A DNA stretch of 64,000 nucleotides from Heracleum sosnowskyi (taxonomy: Eukaryota > Streptophyta > Magnoliopsida > Apiales > Apiaceae). Below the pieces are notes generated by a model. It made no database searches. It was not told where the DNA came from and worked only from the letters and a program-made list of their open reading frames with translations. The translations under genes were made by a program, and so were the position numbers. The stretch spans positions 4,774,001 to 4,838,000 of the forward strand of contig JAUIZM010000015.1 of assembly GCA_030848705.1 (NCBI GenBank), in the 5' to 3' direction. Positions 36,101-50,025 of this stretch are shown here, in pieces (within the stretch, counting starts at the first letter, position 1; every line of letters starts with the position of its first letter).

Positions 36101-39100
36101 CCCGTAAAATCGGTTCATATCGGGTCAGATTCGGTTCAGAACGGAGCGAAATAAAATCTCATCATATTCTAGAAACTCATAGGGTCATGATATGAAAAAA
36201 TATGGACAAGAAAAAATCTTTCTAGGTTTGAGAAAATCATGTGTGCCAACCACTTTGAAGTTAATCGGAAAACCCAGTTCCCGTAAAATCGGGTCATATC
36301 GGGTCCGATTCGGTTCAGAACGGAGGTAAATAAAATCTCATCATATTCTAGAAACTCATAGGGACATGATATGAAAAAATATGGACAAGAAAAAATCTTT
36401 CTAGGTTTGAGAAAATCATGTGTGCCAACCACTTTGAAGTTAATCGGAAAACCCAGTTCCCGTAAAATCGGTTCATATCGGGTCCGATTCGGTTCAGAAC
36501 GGAGCGAAATAAAATCTCATCATATTCTAGAAACTCATAGGGACATGATATGAAAAAATATGGACAAGAAAAAATCTTTCTAGGTTTGAGAAAATCATGT
36601 GTGCCTACCCAATTTAAAGTTTACAAGAAAACCCAGTTCCCGTAAAATCGGTTCATATCGGGTCAGATTCGGTTCAGAACGGAGCGAAATAAAATCTCAT
36701 CATATTCTAGAAACTCATAGGGTCATGATATGAAAAAATATGGACAAGAAAAAATCTTTCTAGGTTTGAGAAAATCATGTGTGCCAACCACTTTGAAGTT
36801 AATCGGAAAACCCAGTTCCCGTAAAATCGGGTCATATCGGGTCCGATTCGGTTCAGAACGGAGGTAAATAAAATCTCATCATATTCTAGAAACTCATAGG
36901 GACATGATATGAAAAAATATGGACAAGAAAAAATCTTTCTAGGTTTGAGAAAATCATGTGTCCCAACCACTTTGAAGTTAATCGGAAAACCCAGTTCCCG
37001 TAAAATTGGTTCATATCGGGTCCGATTCGGTTCAGAACGGAGAGAAATAAAATCTCATACTATTCTAGAAACTCATAGGGACATGATATGAAAAAATATG
37101 GACAAGAAAAAATCTTTCTAGGTTTGAGAAAATCATGTGTGCCAACCACTTTGAAGTTAATCGGAAAACCCAGTTCCCGTAAAATCGGGTCATATCGGGT
37201 CCGATTCGGTTCAGAACGGAGCGAAATAAAATCTCATCATATTCTAGAAACTCATAGGGACATGATATGAAAAAATATGGACAAGAAAAAATCTTTCTAG
37301 GTTTGAGAAAATCATGTGTGCCAACCACTTTGAAGTTAATCGGAAAACCCAGTTCCCGTAAAATCGGTTCATATCGGGTCCGATTCGGTTCAGAACGGAG
37401 AGAAATAAAATCTCATACTATTCTAGAAACTCATAGGGACATGATATGAAAAAATATGGACAAGAAAAAATCTTTCTAGGTTTGAGAAAATCATGTGTGC
37501 CAACCACTTTGAAGTTAATCGGAAAACCCAGTTCCCGTAAAATCGGTTCATATCGGGTCTGATTCGGTTCAGAACGGAGCGAAATAAAATCTCATCATAT
37601 TCTAGAAACTCATAGGGACATGATATGAAAAAATATGGACAAGAAAAAATCTTTCTAGGTTTGAGAAAATCATGTGTGCCAACCACTTTGAAGTTAATCG
37701 GAAAACCCAGTTCCCGTAAAATCGGTTCATATCGGGTCCGATTCGGTTCAGAACGGAGCGAAATAAAATCTCATCATATTCTAGAAACTCATAGGGACAT
37801 GATATGAAAAAATATGGACAAGAAAAAATCTTTCTAGGTTTGAGAAAATCATGTGTGCCTACCCAATTTAAAGTTTACAAGAAAACCCAGTTCCCGTAAA
37901 ATCGGTTCATATCGGGTCAGATTCGGTTCAGAACGGAGCGAAATAAAATCTCATCATATTCTAGAAACTCATAGGGTCATGATATGAAAAAATATGGACA
38001 AGAAAAAATCTTTCTAGGTTTGAGAAAATCATGTGTGCCAACCACTTTGAAGTTAATCGGAAAACCCAGTTCCCGTAAAATCGGGTCATATCGGGTCCGA
38101 TTCGGTTCAGAACGGAGGTAAATAAAATCTCATCATATTCTAGAAACTCATAGGGACATGATATGAAAAAATATGGACAAGAAAAAATCTTTCTAGGTTT
38201 GAGAAAATCATGTGTGCCAACCACTTTGAAGTTAATCGGAAAACCCAGTTCCCGTAAAATCGGTTCATATCGGGTCCGATTCGGTTCAGAACGGAGCGAA
38301 ATAAAATCTCATCATATTCTAGAAACTCATAGGGACATGATATGAAAAAATATGGACAAGAAAAAATCTTTCTAGGTTTGAGAAAATCATGTGTGCCTAC
38401 CCAATTTAAAGTTTACAAGAAAACCCAGTTCCCGTAAAATCGGTTCATATCGGGTCAGATTCGGTTCAGAACGGAGCGAAATAAAATCTCATCATATTCT
38501 AGAAACTCATAGGGTCATGATATGAAAAAATATGGACAAGAAAAAATCTTTCTAGGTTTGAGAAAATCATGTGTGCCAACCACTTTGAAGTTAATCGGAA
38601 AACCCAGTTCCCGTAAAATCGGGTCATATCGGGTCCGATTCGGTTCAGAACGGAGGTAAATAAAATCTCATCATATTCTAGAAACTCATAGGGACATGAT
38701 ATGAAAAAATATGGACAAGAAAAAATCTTTCTAGGTTTGAGAAAATCATGTGTGCCAACCACTTTGAAGTTAATCGGAAAACCCAGTTCCCGTAAAATTG
38801 GTTCATATCGGGTCCGATTCGGTTCAGAACGGAGAGAAATAAAATCTCATACTATTCTAGAAACTCATAGGGACATGATATGAAAAAATATGGACAAGAA
38901 AAAATCTTTCTAGGTTTGAGAAAATCATGTGTGCCAACCACTTTGAAGTTAATCGGAAAACCCAGTTCCCGTAAAATCGGGTCATATCGGGTCCGATTCG
39001 GTTCAGAACGGAGCGAAATAAAATCTCATCATATTCTAGAAACTCATAGGGACATGATATGAAAAAATATGGACAAGAAAAAATCTTTCTAGGTTTGAGA

Positions 39101-42100
39101 AAATCATGTGTGCCAACCACTTTGAAGTTAATCGGAAAACCCAGTTCCCGTAAAATCGGTTCATATCGGGTCCGATTCGGTTCAGAACGGAGAGAAATAA
39201 AATCTCATACTATTCTAGAAACTCATAGGGACATGATATGAAAAAATATGGACAAGAAAAAATCTTTCTAGGTTTGAGAAAATCATGTGTGCCAACCACT
39301 TTGAAGTTAATCGGAAAACCCAGTTCCCGTAAAATCGGTTCATATCGGGTCTGATTCGGTTCAGAACGGAGCGAAATAAAATCTCATCATATTCTAGAAA
39401 CTCATAGGGACATGATATGAAAAAATATGGACAAGAAAAAATCTTTCTAGGTTTGAGAAAATCATGTGTGCCAACCACTTTGAAGTTAATCGGAAAACCC
39501 AGTTCCCGTAAAATCGGTTCATATCGGGTCCGATTCGGTTCAGAACGGAGCGAAATAAAATCTCATCATATTCTAGAAACTCATAGGGACATGATATGAA
39601 AAAATATGGACAAGAAAAAATCTTTCTAGGTTTGAGAAAATCATGTGTGCCTACCCAATTTAAAGTTTACAAGAAAACCCAGTTCCCGTAAAATCGGTTC
39701 ATATCGGGTCAGATTCGGTTCAGAACGGAGCGAAATAAAATCTCATCATATTCTAGAAACTCATAGGGTCATGATACGAAAAAATATGGACAAGAAAAAA
39801 TCTTTCTAGGTTTGAGAAAATCATGTGTGCCAACCACTTTGAAGTTAATCGGAAAACCCAGTTCCCGTAAAATCGGGCCATATCGGGTCCGATTCGGTTC
39901 AGAACGGAGGTAAATAAAATCTCATCATATTCTAGAAACTCATAGGGACATGATATGAAAAAATATGGACAAGAAAAAATCTTTCTAGGTTTGAGAAAAT
40001 CATGTGTGCCAACCACTTTGAAGTTAATCGGAAAACCCAGTTCCCGTAAAATCGGGTCATATCGGGTCCGATTCGGTTCAGAACGGAGCGAAATAAAATC
40101 TCATCATATTCTAGAAACTCATAGGGACATGATATGAAAAAATATGGACAAGAAAAAATCTTTCTAGGTTTGAGAAAATCATGTGTGCCTACCCAATTTA
40201 AAGTTTACAAGAAAACCCAGTTCCCGTAAAATCGGTTCATATCGGGTCAGATTCGGTTCAGAACGGAGCGAAATAAAATCTCATCATATTCTAGAAACTC
40301 ATAGGGTCATGATATGAAAAAATATGGACAAGAAAAAATCTTTCTAGGTTTGAGAAAATCATGTGTGCCAACCACTTTGAAGTTAATCGGAAAACCCAGT
40401 TCCCGTAAAATCGGGTCATATCGGGTCCGATTCGGTTCAGAACGGAGGTAAATAAAATCTCATCATATTCTAGAAACTCATAGGGACATGATATGAAAAA
40501 ATATGGACAAGAAAAAATCTTTCTAGGTTTGAGAAAATCATGTGTGCCAACCACTTTGAAGTTAATCGGAAAACCCAGTTCCCGTAAAATTGGTTCATAT
40601 CGGGTCCGATTCGGTTCAGAACGGAGAGAAATAAAATCTCATACTATTCTAGAAACTCATAGGGACATGATATGAAAAAATATGGACAAGAAAAAATCTT
40701 TCTAGGTTTGAGAAAATCATGTGTGCCAACCACTTTGAAGTTAATCGGAAAACCCAGTTCCCGTAAAATCGGGTCATATCGGGTCCGATTCGGTTCAGAA
40801 CGGAGCGAAATAAAATCTCATCATATTCTAGAAACTCATAGGGACATGATATGAAAAAATATGGACAAGAAAAAATCTTTCTAGGTTTGAGAAAATCATG
40901 TGTGCCAACCACTTTGAAGTTAATCGGAAAACCCAGTTCCCGTAAAATCGGTTCATATCGGGTCCGATTCGGTTCAGAACGGAGAGAAATAAAATCTCAT
41001 ACTATTCTAGAAACTCATAGGGACATGATATGAAAAAATATGGACAAGAAAAAATCTTTCTAGGTTTGAGAAAATCATGTGTGCCAACCACTTTGAAGTT
41101 AATCGGAAAACCCAGTTCCCGTAAAATCGGTTCATATCGGGTCTGATTCGGTTCAGAACGGAGCGAAATAAAATCTCATCATATTCTAGAAACTCATAGG
41201 GACATGATATGAAAAAATATGGACAAGAAAAAATCTTTCTAGGTTTGAGAAAATCATGTGTGCCAACCACTTTGAAGTTAATCGGAAAACCCAGTTCCCG
41301 TAAAATCGGTTCATATCGGGTCCGATTCGGTTCAGAACGGAGCGAAATAAAATCTCATCATATTCTAGAAACTCATAGGGACATGATATGAAAAAATATG
41401 GACAAGAAAAAATCTTTCTAGGTTTGAGAAAATCATGTGTGCCTACCCAATTTAAAGTTTACAAGAAAACCCAGTTCCCGTAAAATCGGTTCATATCGGG
41501 TCAGATTCGGTTCAGAACGGAGCGAAATAAAATCTCATCATATTCTAGAAACTCATAGGGTCATGATACGAAAAAATATGGACAAGAAAAAATCTTTCTA
41601 GGTTTGAGAAAATCATGTGTGCCAACCACTTTGAAGTTAATCGGAAAACCCAGTTCCCGTAAAATCGGGCCATATCGGGTCCGATTCGGTTCAGAACGGA
41701 GGTAAATAAAATCTCATCATATTCTAGAAACTCATAGGGACATGATATGAAAAAATATGGACAAGAAAAAATCTTTCTAGGTTTGAGAAAATCATGTGTG
41801 CCAACCACTTTGAAGTTAATCGGAAAACCCAGTTCCCGTAAAATCGGGTCATATCGGGTCCGATTCGGTTCAGAACGGAGCGAAATAAAATCTCATCATA
41901 TTCTAGAAACTCATAGGGACATGATATGAAAAAATATGGACAAGAAAAAATCTTTCTAGGTTTGAGAAAATCATGTGTGCCAACCACTTTGAAGTTAATC
42001 GGAAAACCCAGTTCCCGTAAAATTGGTTCATATCGGGTCCGATTCGGTTCAGAACGGAGAGAAATAAAATCTCATACTATTCTAGAAACTCATAGGGACA

Positions 42101-42488
42101 TGATATGAAAAAATATGGACAAGAAAAAATCTTTCTAGGTTTGAGAAAATCATGTGTGCCAACCACTTTGAAGTTAATCGGAAAACCCAGTTCCCGTAAA
42201 ATCGGTTCATATCGGGTCTGATTCGGTTCAGAACGGAGCGAAATAAAATCTCATCATATTCTAGAAACTCATAGGGACATGATATGAAAAAATATGGACA
42301 AGAAAAAATCTTTCTAGGTTTGAGAAAATCATGTGTGCCAACCACTTTGAAGTTAATCGGAAAACCCAGTTCCCGTAAAATCGGTTCATATCGGGTCCGA
42401 TTCGGTTCAGAACGGAGCGAAATAAAATCTCATCATATTCTAGAAACTCATAGGGACATGATATGAAAAAATATGGACAAGAAAAAAT
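33171..42488 (+). repeat. Longest unit between two type a monomers: 52 monomers (9318 bp)
   Basis: It opens a-b-l-d-b-c-j-k-l, then holds the four ten-mer copies at 34784-41951, and ends j-k-l. It contains nine d monomers and no other beta type. The lack of type a over 9.3 kb is explained by expansion of an a-free ten-mer. Private changes: C to T at 35067 and G to C at 36962. Confidence 0.93.
34784..41951 (+). repeat. Four tandem copies of a 1792-bp ten-mer
   Basis: Copies start at 34784, 36576, 38368 and 40160. Each reads d-b-j-c-j2-k-l-d-b followed by l (copies 1-3 read l, l, c; copy 4 reads c). Copies 3 and 4 end in c and share two private changes: gatacg at 39777 and 41569, and cgggccat at 39878 and 41670, each pair exactly 1792 bp apart. 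Confidence 0.93.
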
Positions 42489-43026
42489 CTTTCTAGGTTT
42501 GAGAAACTCATGTGTGCCAACCACTTTGAAGTTAATCGGAAAATCCAGTTCCCGTAAAATCGGTTCATATCGGGTCGGATTCGGTTCAGAACGGAGCGAA
42601 ATAAAATCTCATCATATTCTAAGAAACTCATAGGGTCATGATATGAAAAAATATGGACAAGAAAAAATCTTTCTAGGTTTGAGAAAATCATGTGTGCCAA
42701 CCACTTTGAAGTTAATCGGAAAACCCAGTTCCCGTAAAATCGGGTCATATCGGGTCCGATTCGGTTCAGAACGGAGGTAAATAAAATCTCATCATATTCT
42801 AGAAACTCATAGGGACATGATATGAAAAAATATGGACAAGAAAAAATCTTTCTAGGTTTGAGAAAATCATGTGTGCCAACCACTTTGAAGTTAATCGGAA
42901 AACCCAGTTCCCGTAAAATCGGTTCATATCGGGTCCGATTCGGTTCAGAACGGAGCGAAATAAAATCTCATCATATTCTAGAAACTCATAGGGACATGAT
43001 ATGAAAAAATATGGACAAGAAAAAAT
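42489..43026 (+). repeat. Short unit a-b-l (538 bp)
   Basis: Three monomers between vocabulary Y and the 13-mer block. Its a monomer has a private G at 42577 (gggtcggat). The same a-b-l trimer recurs at 54329, 57555 and 59705. Confidence 0.9.
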
Positions 43027-43206
43027 CTTTCTAGGTTTGAGAAAATCATGTGTGCCAACCACTTTGAAGTTAATCGGAAAATCCAGTTCCCGTAAAATCG
43101 GTTCATATCGGGTCCGATTCGGTTCAGAACGGAGCGAAATAAAATCTCATCATATTCTAAGAAACTCATAGGGTCATGATATGAAAAAATATGGACAAGA
43201 AAAAAT
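43027..43206 (+). repeat. Mosaic type a monomer (a2)
   Basis: It has aaaatcc, ctaagaaac and agggtcatg of type a, but gagaaaatc and tccg of the other alpha types. It opens the first 2333-bp copy and looks like a product of recombination or conversion. Confidence 0.88.
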
Positions 43207-43923
43207 CTTTCTAGGTTTGAGAAAATCATGTGTGCCAACCACTTTGAAGTTAATCGGAAAACCCAGTTCCCGTAAAATCGGGTCATATCGGGTCCGATTC
43301 GGTTCAGAACGGAGGTAAATAAAATCTCATCATATTCTAGAAACTCATAGGGACATGATATGAAAAAATATGGACAAGAAAAAATCTTTCTAGGTTTGAG
43401 AAAATCATGTGTGCCAACCACTTTGAAGTTAATCGGAAAACCCAGTTCCCGTAAAATCGGGTCATATCGGGTCCGATTCGGTTCAGAACGGAGCGAAATA
43501 AAATCTCATCATATTCTAGAAACTCATAGGGACATGATATGAAAAAATATGGACAAGAAAAAATCTTTCTAGGTTTGAGAAAATCATGTGTGCCTACCCA
43601 ATTTAAAGTTTACAAGAAAACCCAGTTCCCGTAAAATCGGTTCATATCGGGTCCGATTCGGTTCAGAACGGAGCGAAATAAAATCTCATCATATTCTAGA
43701 AACTCATAGGGACATGATATGAAAAAATATGGACAAGAAAAAAACTTTCTAGGTTTGAGAAAATCATGTGTGCCAACCACTTTGAAGTTAATCGGAAAAC
43801 CCAGTTCCCGTAAAATCGGTTCATATCGGGTCCGATTCGGTTCAGAACGGAGGTAAATAAAATCTCATCATATTCTAGAAACTCATAGGGACATGATATG
43901 AAAAAATATGGACAAGAAAAAAA

Positions 43924-45359
43924 CTTTCTAGGTTTGAGAAAATCATGTGTGCCTACCCAATTTAAAGTTTACAAGAAAACCCAGTTCCCGTAAAATCGGT
44001 TCATATCGGGTCCGATTCGGTTCAGAACGGAGCGAAATAAAATCTCATCATATTCTAGAAACTCATAGGGACATGATATGAAAAAATATGGACAAGAAAA
44101 AATATTTCTAGGTTTGAGAAAATCATGTGTGCCAACCACTTTGAAGTTAATCGGAAAACCCAGTTCCCGTAAAATCGGTTCATATCGGGTCCGATTCGGT
44201 TCAGAACGGAGCGAAATAAAATCTCATCATATTCTAGAAACTCATAGGGACATGATATGAAAAAATATGGACAAGAAAAAATCTTTCTAGGTTTGAGAAA
44301 ATCATGTGTGCCTACCCAATTTGAAGTTTACAAGAAAACCCAGTTCCCGTAAAATCGGGTCATATCGGGTCCGATTCGGTTCAGAACGGAGCGAAATAAA
44401 ATCTCATCATATTCTAGAAACTCATAGGGACATGATATGAAAAAATATGGACAAGAAAAAAACTTTCTAGGTTTGAGAAAATCATGTGTGCCAACCACTT
44501 TGAAGTTAATCGGAAAACCCAGTTCCCGCAAAATCGGTTCATATCGGGTCCGATTCGGTTCAGAACGGAGCGAAATAAAATCTCATCATATTCTAGAAAC
44601 TCATAGGGACATGATATGAAAAAATATGGACAAGAAAAAAACTTTCTAGGTTTGAGAAAATCATGTGTGCCTACCCAATTTAAAGTTTACAAGAAAACCC
44701 AGTTCCCGTAAAATCGGTTCATATCGGGTCCGATTCGGTTCAGAACGGAGCGAAATAAAATCTCATCATATTCTAGAAACTCATAGGGACATGATATGAA
44801 AAAATATGGACAAGAAAAAATATTTCTAGGTTTGAGAAAATCATGTGTGCCAACCACTTTGAAGTTAATCGGAAAACCCAGTTCCCGTAAAATCGGTTCA
44901 TATCGGGTCCGATTCGGTTCAGAACGGAGCGAAATAAAATCTCATCATATTCTAGAAACTCATAGGGACATGATATGAAAAAATATGGACAAGAAAAAAT
45001 CTTTCTAGGTTTGAGAAAATCATGTGTGCCTACCCAATTTGAAGTTTACAAGAAAACCCAGTTCCCGTAAAATCGGGTCATATCGGGTCCGATTCGGTTC
45101 AGAACGGAGCGAAATAAAATCTCATCATATTCTAGAAACTCATAGGGACATGATATGAAAAAATATGGACAAGAAAAAAACTTTCTAGGTTTGAGAAAAT
45201 CATGTGTGCCAACCACTTTGAAGTTAATCGGAAAACCCAGTTCCCGTAAAATCGGTTCATATCGGGTCCGATTCGGTTCAGAACGGAGCGAAATAAAATC
45301 TCATCATATTCTAGAAACTCATAGGGACATGATATGAAAAAATATGGACAAGAAAAAAT
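43924..45359 (+). repeat. Four-mer h-i-f-e duplicated in tandem (2 x 718 bp)
   Basis: 43924-44641 reads h-i-f-e and 44642-45359 reads h-i-f-e2. The only type difference is cgcaaaatc against cgtaaaatc in the last monomer. The same pair recurs in the next two 2333-bp copies and explains how a 9-mer became a 13-mer. Confidence 0.9.
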
Positions 45360-48300
45360 CTTTCTAGGTTTGAGAAACTCATGTGTGCCAACCACTTTGA
45401 AGTTAATCGGAAAATCCAGTTCCCGTAAAATCGGTTCATATCGGGTCTGATTCGGTTCAGAACGGAGCGAAATAAAATCTCATCATATTCTAAGAAACTC
45501 ATAGGGTCATGATATGAAAAAATATGGACAAGAAAAAATCTTTCTAGGTTTGAGAAAATCATGTGTGCCAACCACTTTGAAGTTAATCGGAAAACCCAGT
45601 TCCCGTAAAATCGGGTCATATCGGGTCCGATTCGGTTCAGAACGGAGGTAAATAAAATCTCATCATATTCTAGAAACTCATAGGGACATGATATGAAAAA
45701 ATATGGACAAGAAAAAATCTTTCTAGGTTTGAGAAAATCATGTGTGCCAACCACTTTGAAGTTAATCGGAAAACCCAGTTCCCGTAAAATCGGGTCATAT
45801 CGGGTCCGATTCGGTTCAGAACGGAGCGAAATAAAATCTCATCATATTCTAGAAACTCATAGGGACATGATATGAAAAAATATGGACAAGAAAAAATCTT
45901 TCTAGGTTTGAGAAAATCATGTGTGCCTACCCAATTTAAAGTTTACAAGAAAACCCAGTTCCCGTAAAATCGGTTCATATCGGGTCCGATTCGGTTCAGA
46001 ACGGAGCGAAATAAAATCTCATCATATTCTAGAAACTCATAGGGACATGATATGAAAAAATATGGACAAGAAAAAAACTTTCTAGGTTTGAGAAAATCAT
46101 GTGTGCCAACCACTTTGAAGTTAATCGGAAAACCCAGTTCCCGTAAAATCGGTTCATATCGGGTCCGATTCGGTTCAGAACGGAGGTAAATAAAATCTCA
46201 TCATATTCTAGAAACTCATAGGGACATGATATGAAAAAATATGGACAAGAAAAAAACTTTCTAGGTTTGAGAAAATCATGTGTGCCTACCCAATTTAAAG
46301 TTTACAAGAAAACCCAGTTCCCGTAAAATCAGTTCATATCGGGTCCGATTCGGTTCAGAACGGAGCGAAATAAAATCTCATCATATTCTAGAAACTCATA
46401 GGGACATGATATGAAAAAATATGGACAAGAAAAAATATTTCTAGGTTTGAGAAAATCATGTGTGCCAACCACTTTGAAGTTAATCGGAAAACCCAGTTCC
46501 CGTAAAATCGGTTCATATCGGGTCCGATTCGGTTCAGAACGGAGCGAAATAAAATCTCATCATATTCTAGAAACTCATAGGGACATGATATGAAAAAATA
46601 TGGACAAGAAAAAATCTTTCTAGGTTTGAGAAAATCATGTGTGCCTACCCAATTTGAAGTTTACAAGAAAACCCAGTTCCCGTAAAATCGGGTCATATCG
46701 GGTCCGATTCGGTTCAGAACGGAGCGAAATAAAATCTCATCATATTCTAGAAACTCATAGGGACATGATATGAAAAAATATGGACAAGAAAAAAACTTTC
46801 TAGGTTTGAGAAAATCATGTGTGCCAACCACTTTGAAGTTAATCGGAAAACCCAGTTCCCGCAAAATCGGTTCATATCGGGTCCGATTCGGTTCAGAACG
46901 GAGCGAAATAAAATCTCATCTTATTCTAGAAACTCATAGGGACATGATATGAAAAAATATGGACAAGAAAAAAACTTTCTAGGTTTGAGAAAATCATGTG
47001 TGCCTACCCAATTTAAAGTTTACAAGAAAACCCAGTTCCCGTAAAATCGGTTCATATCGGGTCCGATTCGGTTCAGAACGGAGCGAAATAAAATCTCATC
47101 ATATTCTAGAAACTCATAGGGACATGATATGAAAAAATATGGACAAGAAAAAATATTTCTAGGTTTGAGAAAATCATGTGTGCCAACCACTTTGAAGTTA
47201 ATCGGAAAACCCAGTTCCCGTAAAATCGGTTCATATCGGGTCCGATTCGGTTCAGAACGGAGCGAAATAAAATCTCATCATATTCTAGAAACTCATAGGG
47301 ACATGATATGAAAAAATATGGACAAGAAAAAATCTTTCTAGGTTTGAGAAAATCATGTGTGCCTACCCAATTTGAAGTTTACAAGAAAACCCAGTTCCCG
47401 TAAAATCGGGTCATATCGGGTCCGATTCGGTTCAGAACGGAGCGAAATAAAATCTCATCATATTCTAGAAACTCATAGGGACATGATATGAAAAAATATG
47501 GACAAGAAAAAAACTTTCTAGGTTTGAGAAAATCATGTGTGCCAACCACTTTGAAGTTAATCGGAAAACCCAGTTCCCGTAAAATCGGTTCATATCGGGT
47601 CCGATTCGGTTCAGAACGGAGCGAAATAAAATCTCATCATATTCTAGAAACTCATAGGGACATGATATGAAAAAATATGGACAAGAAAAAATCTTTCTAG
47701 GTTTGAGAAACTCATGTGTGCCAACCACTTTGAAGTTAATCGGAAAATCCAGTTCCCGTAAAATCGGTTCATATCGGGTCTGATTCGGTTCAGAACGGAG
47801 CGAAATAAAATCTCATCATATTCTAAGAAACTCATAGGGTCATGATATGAAAAAATATGGACAAGAAAAAATCTTTCTAGGTTTGAGAAAATCATGTGTG
47901 CCAACCACTTTGAAGTTAATCGGAAAACCCAGTTCCCGTAAAATCGGGTCATATCGGGTCCGATTCGGTTCAGAACGGAGGTAAATAAAATCTCATCATA
48001 TTCTAGAAACTCATAGGGACATGATATGAAAAAATATGGACAAGAAAAAATCTTTCTAGGTTTGAGAAAATCATGTGTGCCAACCACTTTGAAGTTAATC
48101 GGAAAACCCAGTTCCCGTAAAATCGGGTCATATCGGGTCCGATTCGGTTCAGAACGGAGCGAAATAAAATCTCATCATATTCTAGAAACTCATAGGGACA
48201 TGATATGAAAAAATATGGACAAGAAAAAATCTTTCTAGGTTTGAGAAAATCATGTGTGCCTACCCAATTTAAAGTTTACAAGAAAACCCAGTTCCCGTAA

Positions 48301-50025
48301 AATCGGTTCATATCGGGTCCGATTCGGTTCAGAACGGAGCGAAATAAAATCTCATCATATTCTAGAAACTCATAGGGACATGATATGAAAAAATATGGAC
48401 AAGAAAAAAACTTTCTAGGTTTGAGAAAATCATGTGTGCCAACCACTTTGAAGTTAATCGGAAAACCCAGTTCCCGTAAAATCGGTTCATATCGGGTCCG
48501 ATTCGGTTCAGAACGGAGGTAAATAAAATCTCATCATATTCTAGAAACTCATAGGGACATGATATGAAAAAATATGGACAAGAAAAAAACTTTCTAGGTT
48601 TGAGAAAATCATGTGTGCCTACCCAATTTAAAGTTTACAAGAAAACCCAGTTCCCGTAAAATCAGTTCATATCGGGTCCGATTCGGTTCAGAACGGAGCG
48701 AAATAAAATCTCATCATATTCTAGAAACTCATAGGGACATGATATGAAAAAATATGGACAAGAAAAAATATTTCTAGGTTTGAGAAAATCATGTGTGCCA
48801 ACCACTTTGAAGTTAATCGGAAAACCCAGTTCCCGTAAAATCGGTTCATATCGGGTCCGATTCGGTTCAGAACGGAGCGAAATAAAATCTCATCATATTC
48901 TAGAAACTCATAGGGACATGATATGAAAAAATATGGACAAGAAAAAATCTTTCTAGGTTTGAGAAAATCATGTGTGCCTACCCAATTTGAAGTTTACAAG
49001 AAAACCCAGTTCCCGTAAAATCGGGTCATATCGGGTCCGATTCGGTTCAGAACGGAGCGAAATAAAATCTCATCATATTCTAGAAACTCATAGGGACATG
49101 ATATGAAAAAATATGGACAAGAAAAAAACTTTCTAGGTTTGAGAAAATCATGTGTGCCAACCACTTTGAAGTTAATCGGAAAACCCAGTTCCCGCAAAAT
49201 CGGTTCATATCGGGTCCGATTCGGTTCAGAACGGAGCGAAATAAAATCTCATCATATTCTAGAAACTCATAGGGACATGATATGAAAAAATATGGACAAG
49301 AAAAAAACTTTCTAGGTTTGAGAAAATCATGTGTGCCTACCCAATTTAAAGTTTACAAGAAAACCCAGTTCCCGTAAAATCGGTTCATATCGGGTCCGAT
49401 TCGGTTCAGAACGGAGCGAAATAAAATCTCATCATATTCTAGAAACTCATAGGGACATGATATGAAAAAATATGGACAAGAAAAAATATTTCTAGGTTTG
49501 AGAAAATCATGTGTGCCAACCACTTTGAAGTTAATCGGAAAACCCAGTTCCCGTAAAATCGGTTCATATCGGGTCCGATTCGGTTCAGAACGGAGCGAAA
49601 TAAAATCTCATCATATTCTAGAAACTCATAGGGACATGATATGAAAAAATATGGACAAGAAAAAATCTTTCTAGGTTTGAGAAAATCATGTGTGCCTACC
49701 CAATTTGAAGTTTACAAGAAAACCCAGTTCCCGTAAAATCGGGTCATATCGGGTCCGATTCGGTTCAGAACGGAGCGAAATAAAATCTCATCATATTCTA
49801 GAAACTCATAGGGACATGATATGAAAAAATATGGACAAGAAAAAAACTTTCTAGGTTTGAGAAAATCATGTGTGCCAACCACTTTGAAGTTAATCGGAAA
49901 ACCCAGTTCCCGTAAAATCGGTTCATATCGGGTCCGATTCGGTTCAGAACGGAGCGAAATAAAATCTCATCATATTCTAGAAACTCATAGGGACATGATA
50001 TGAAAAAATATGGACAAGAAAAAAT

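Larger units (their letters stand above)
43027..50025 (+). repeat. Three tandem copies of a 2333-bp thirteen-mer
   Basis: Copies start at 43027, 45360 and 47693 and all read a-b-c-d2-g2-h-i-f-e-h-i-f-e2 (the first with a2). Copies 2 and 3 share a private G-to-A at 46331 and 48664, exactly 2333 bp apart. Copy 2 alone has A to T at 46921. Each copy contains an internal duplication of the four-mer h-i-f-e (718 bp). Confidence 0.93.
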
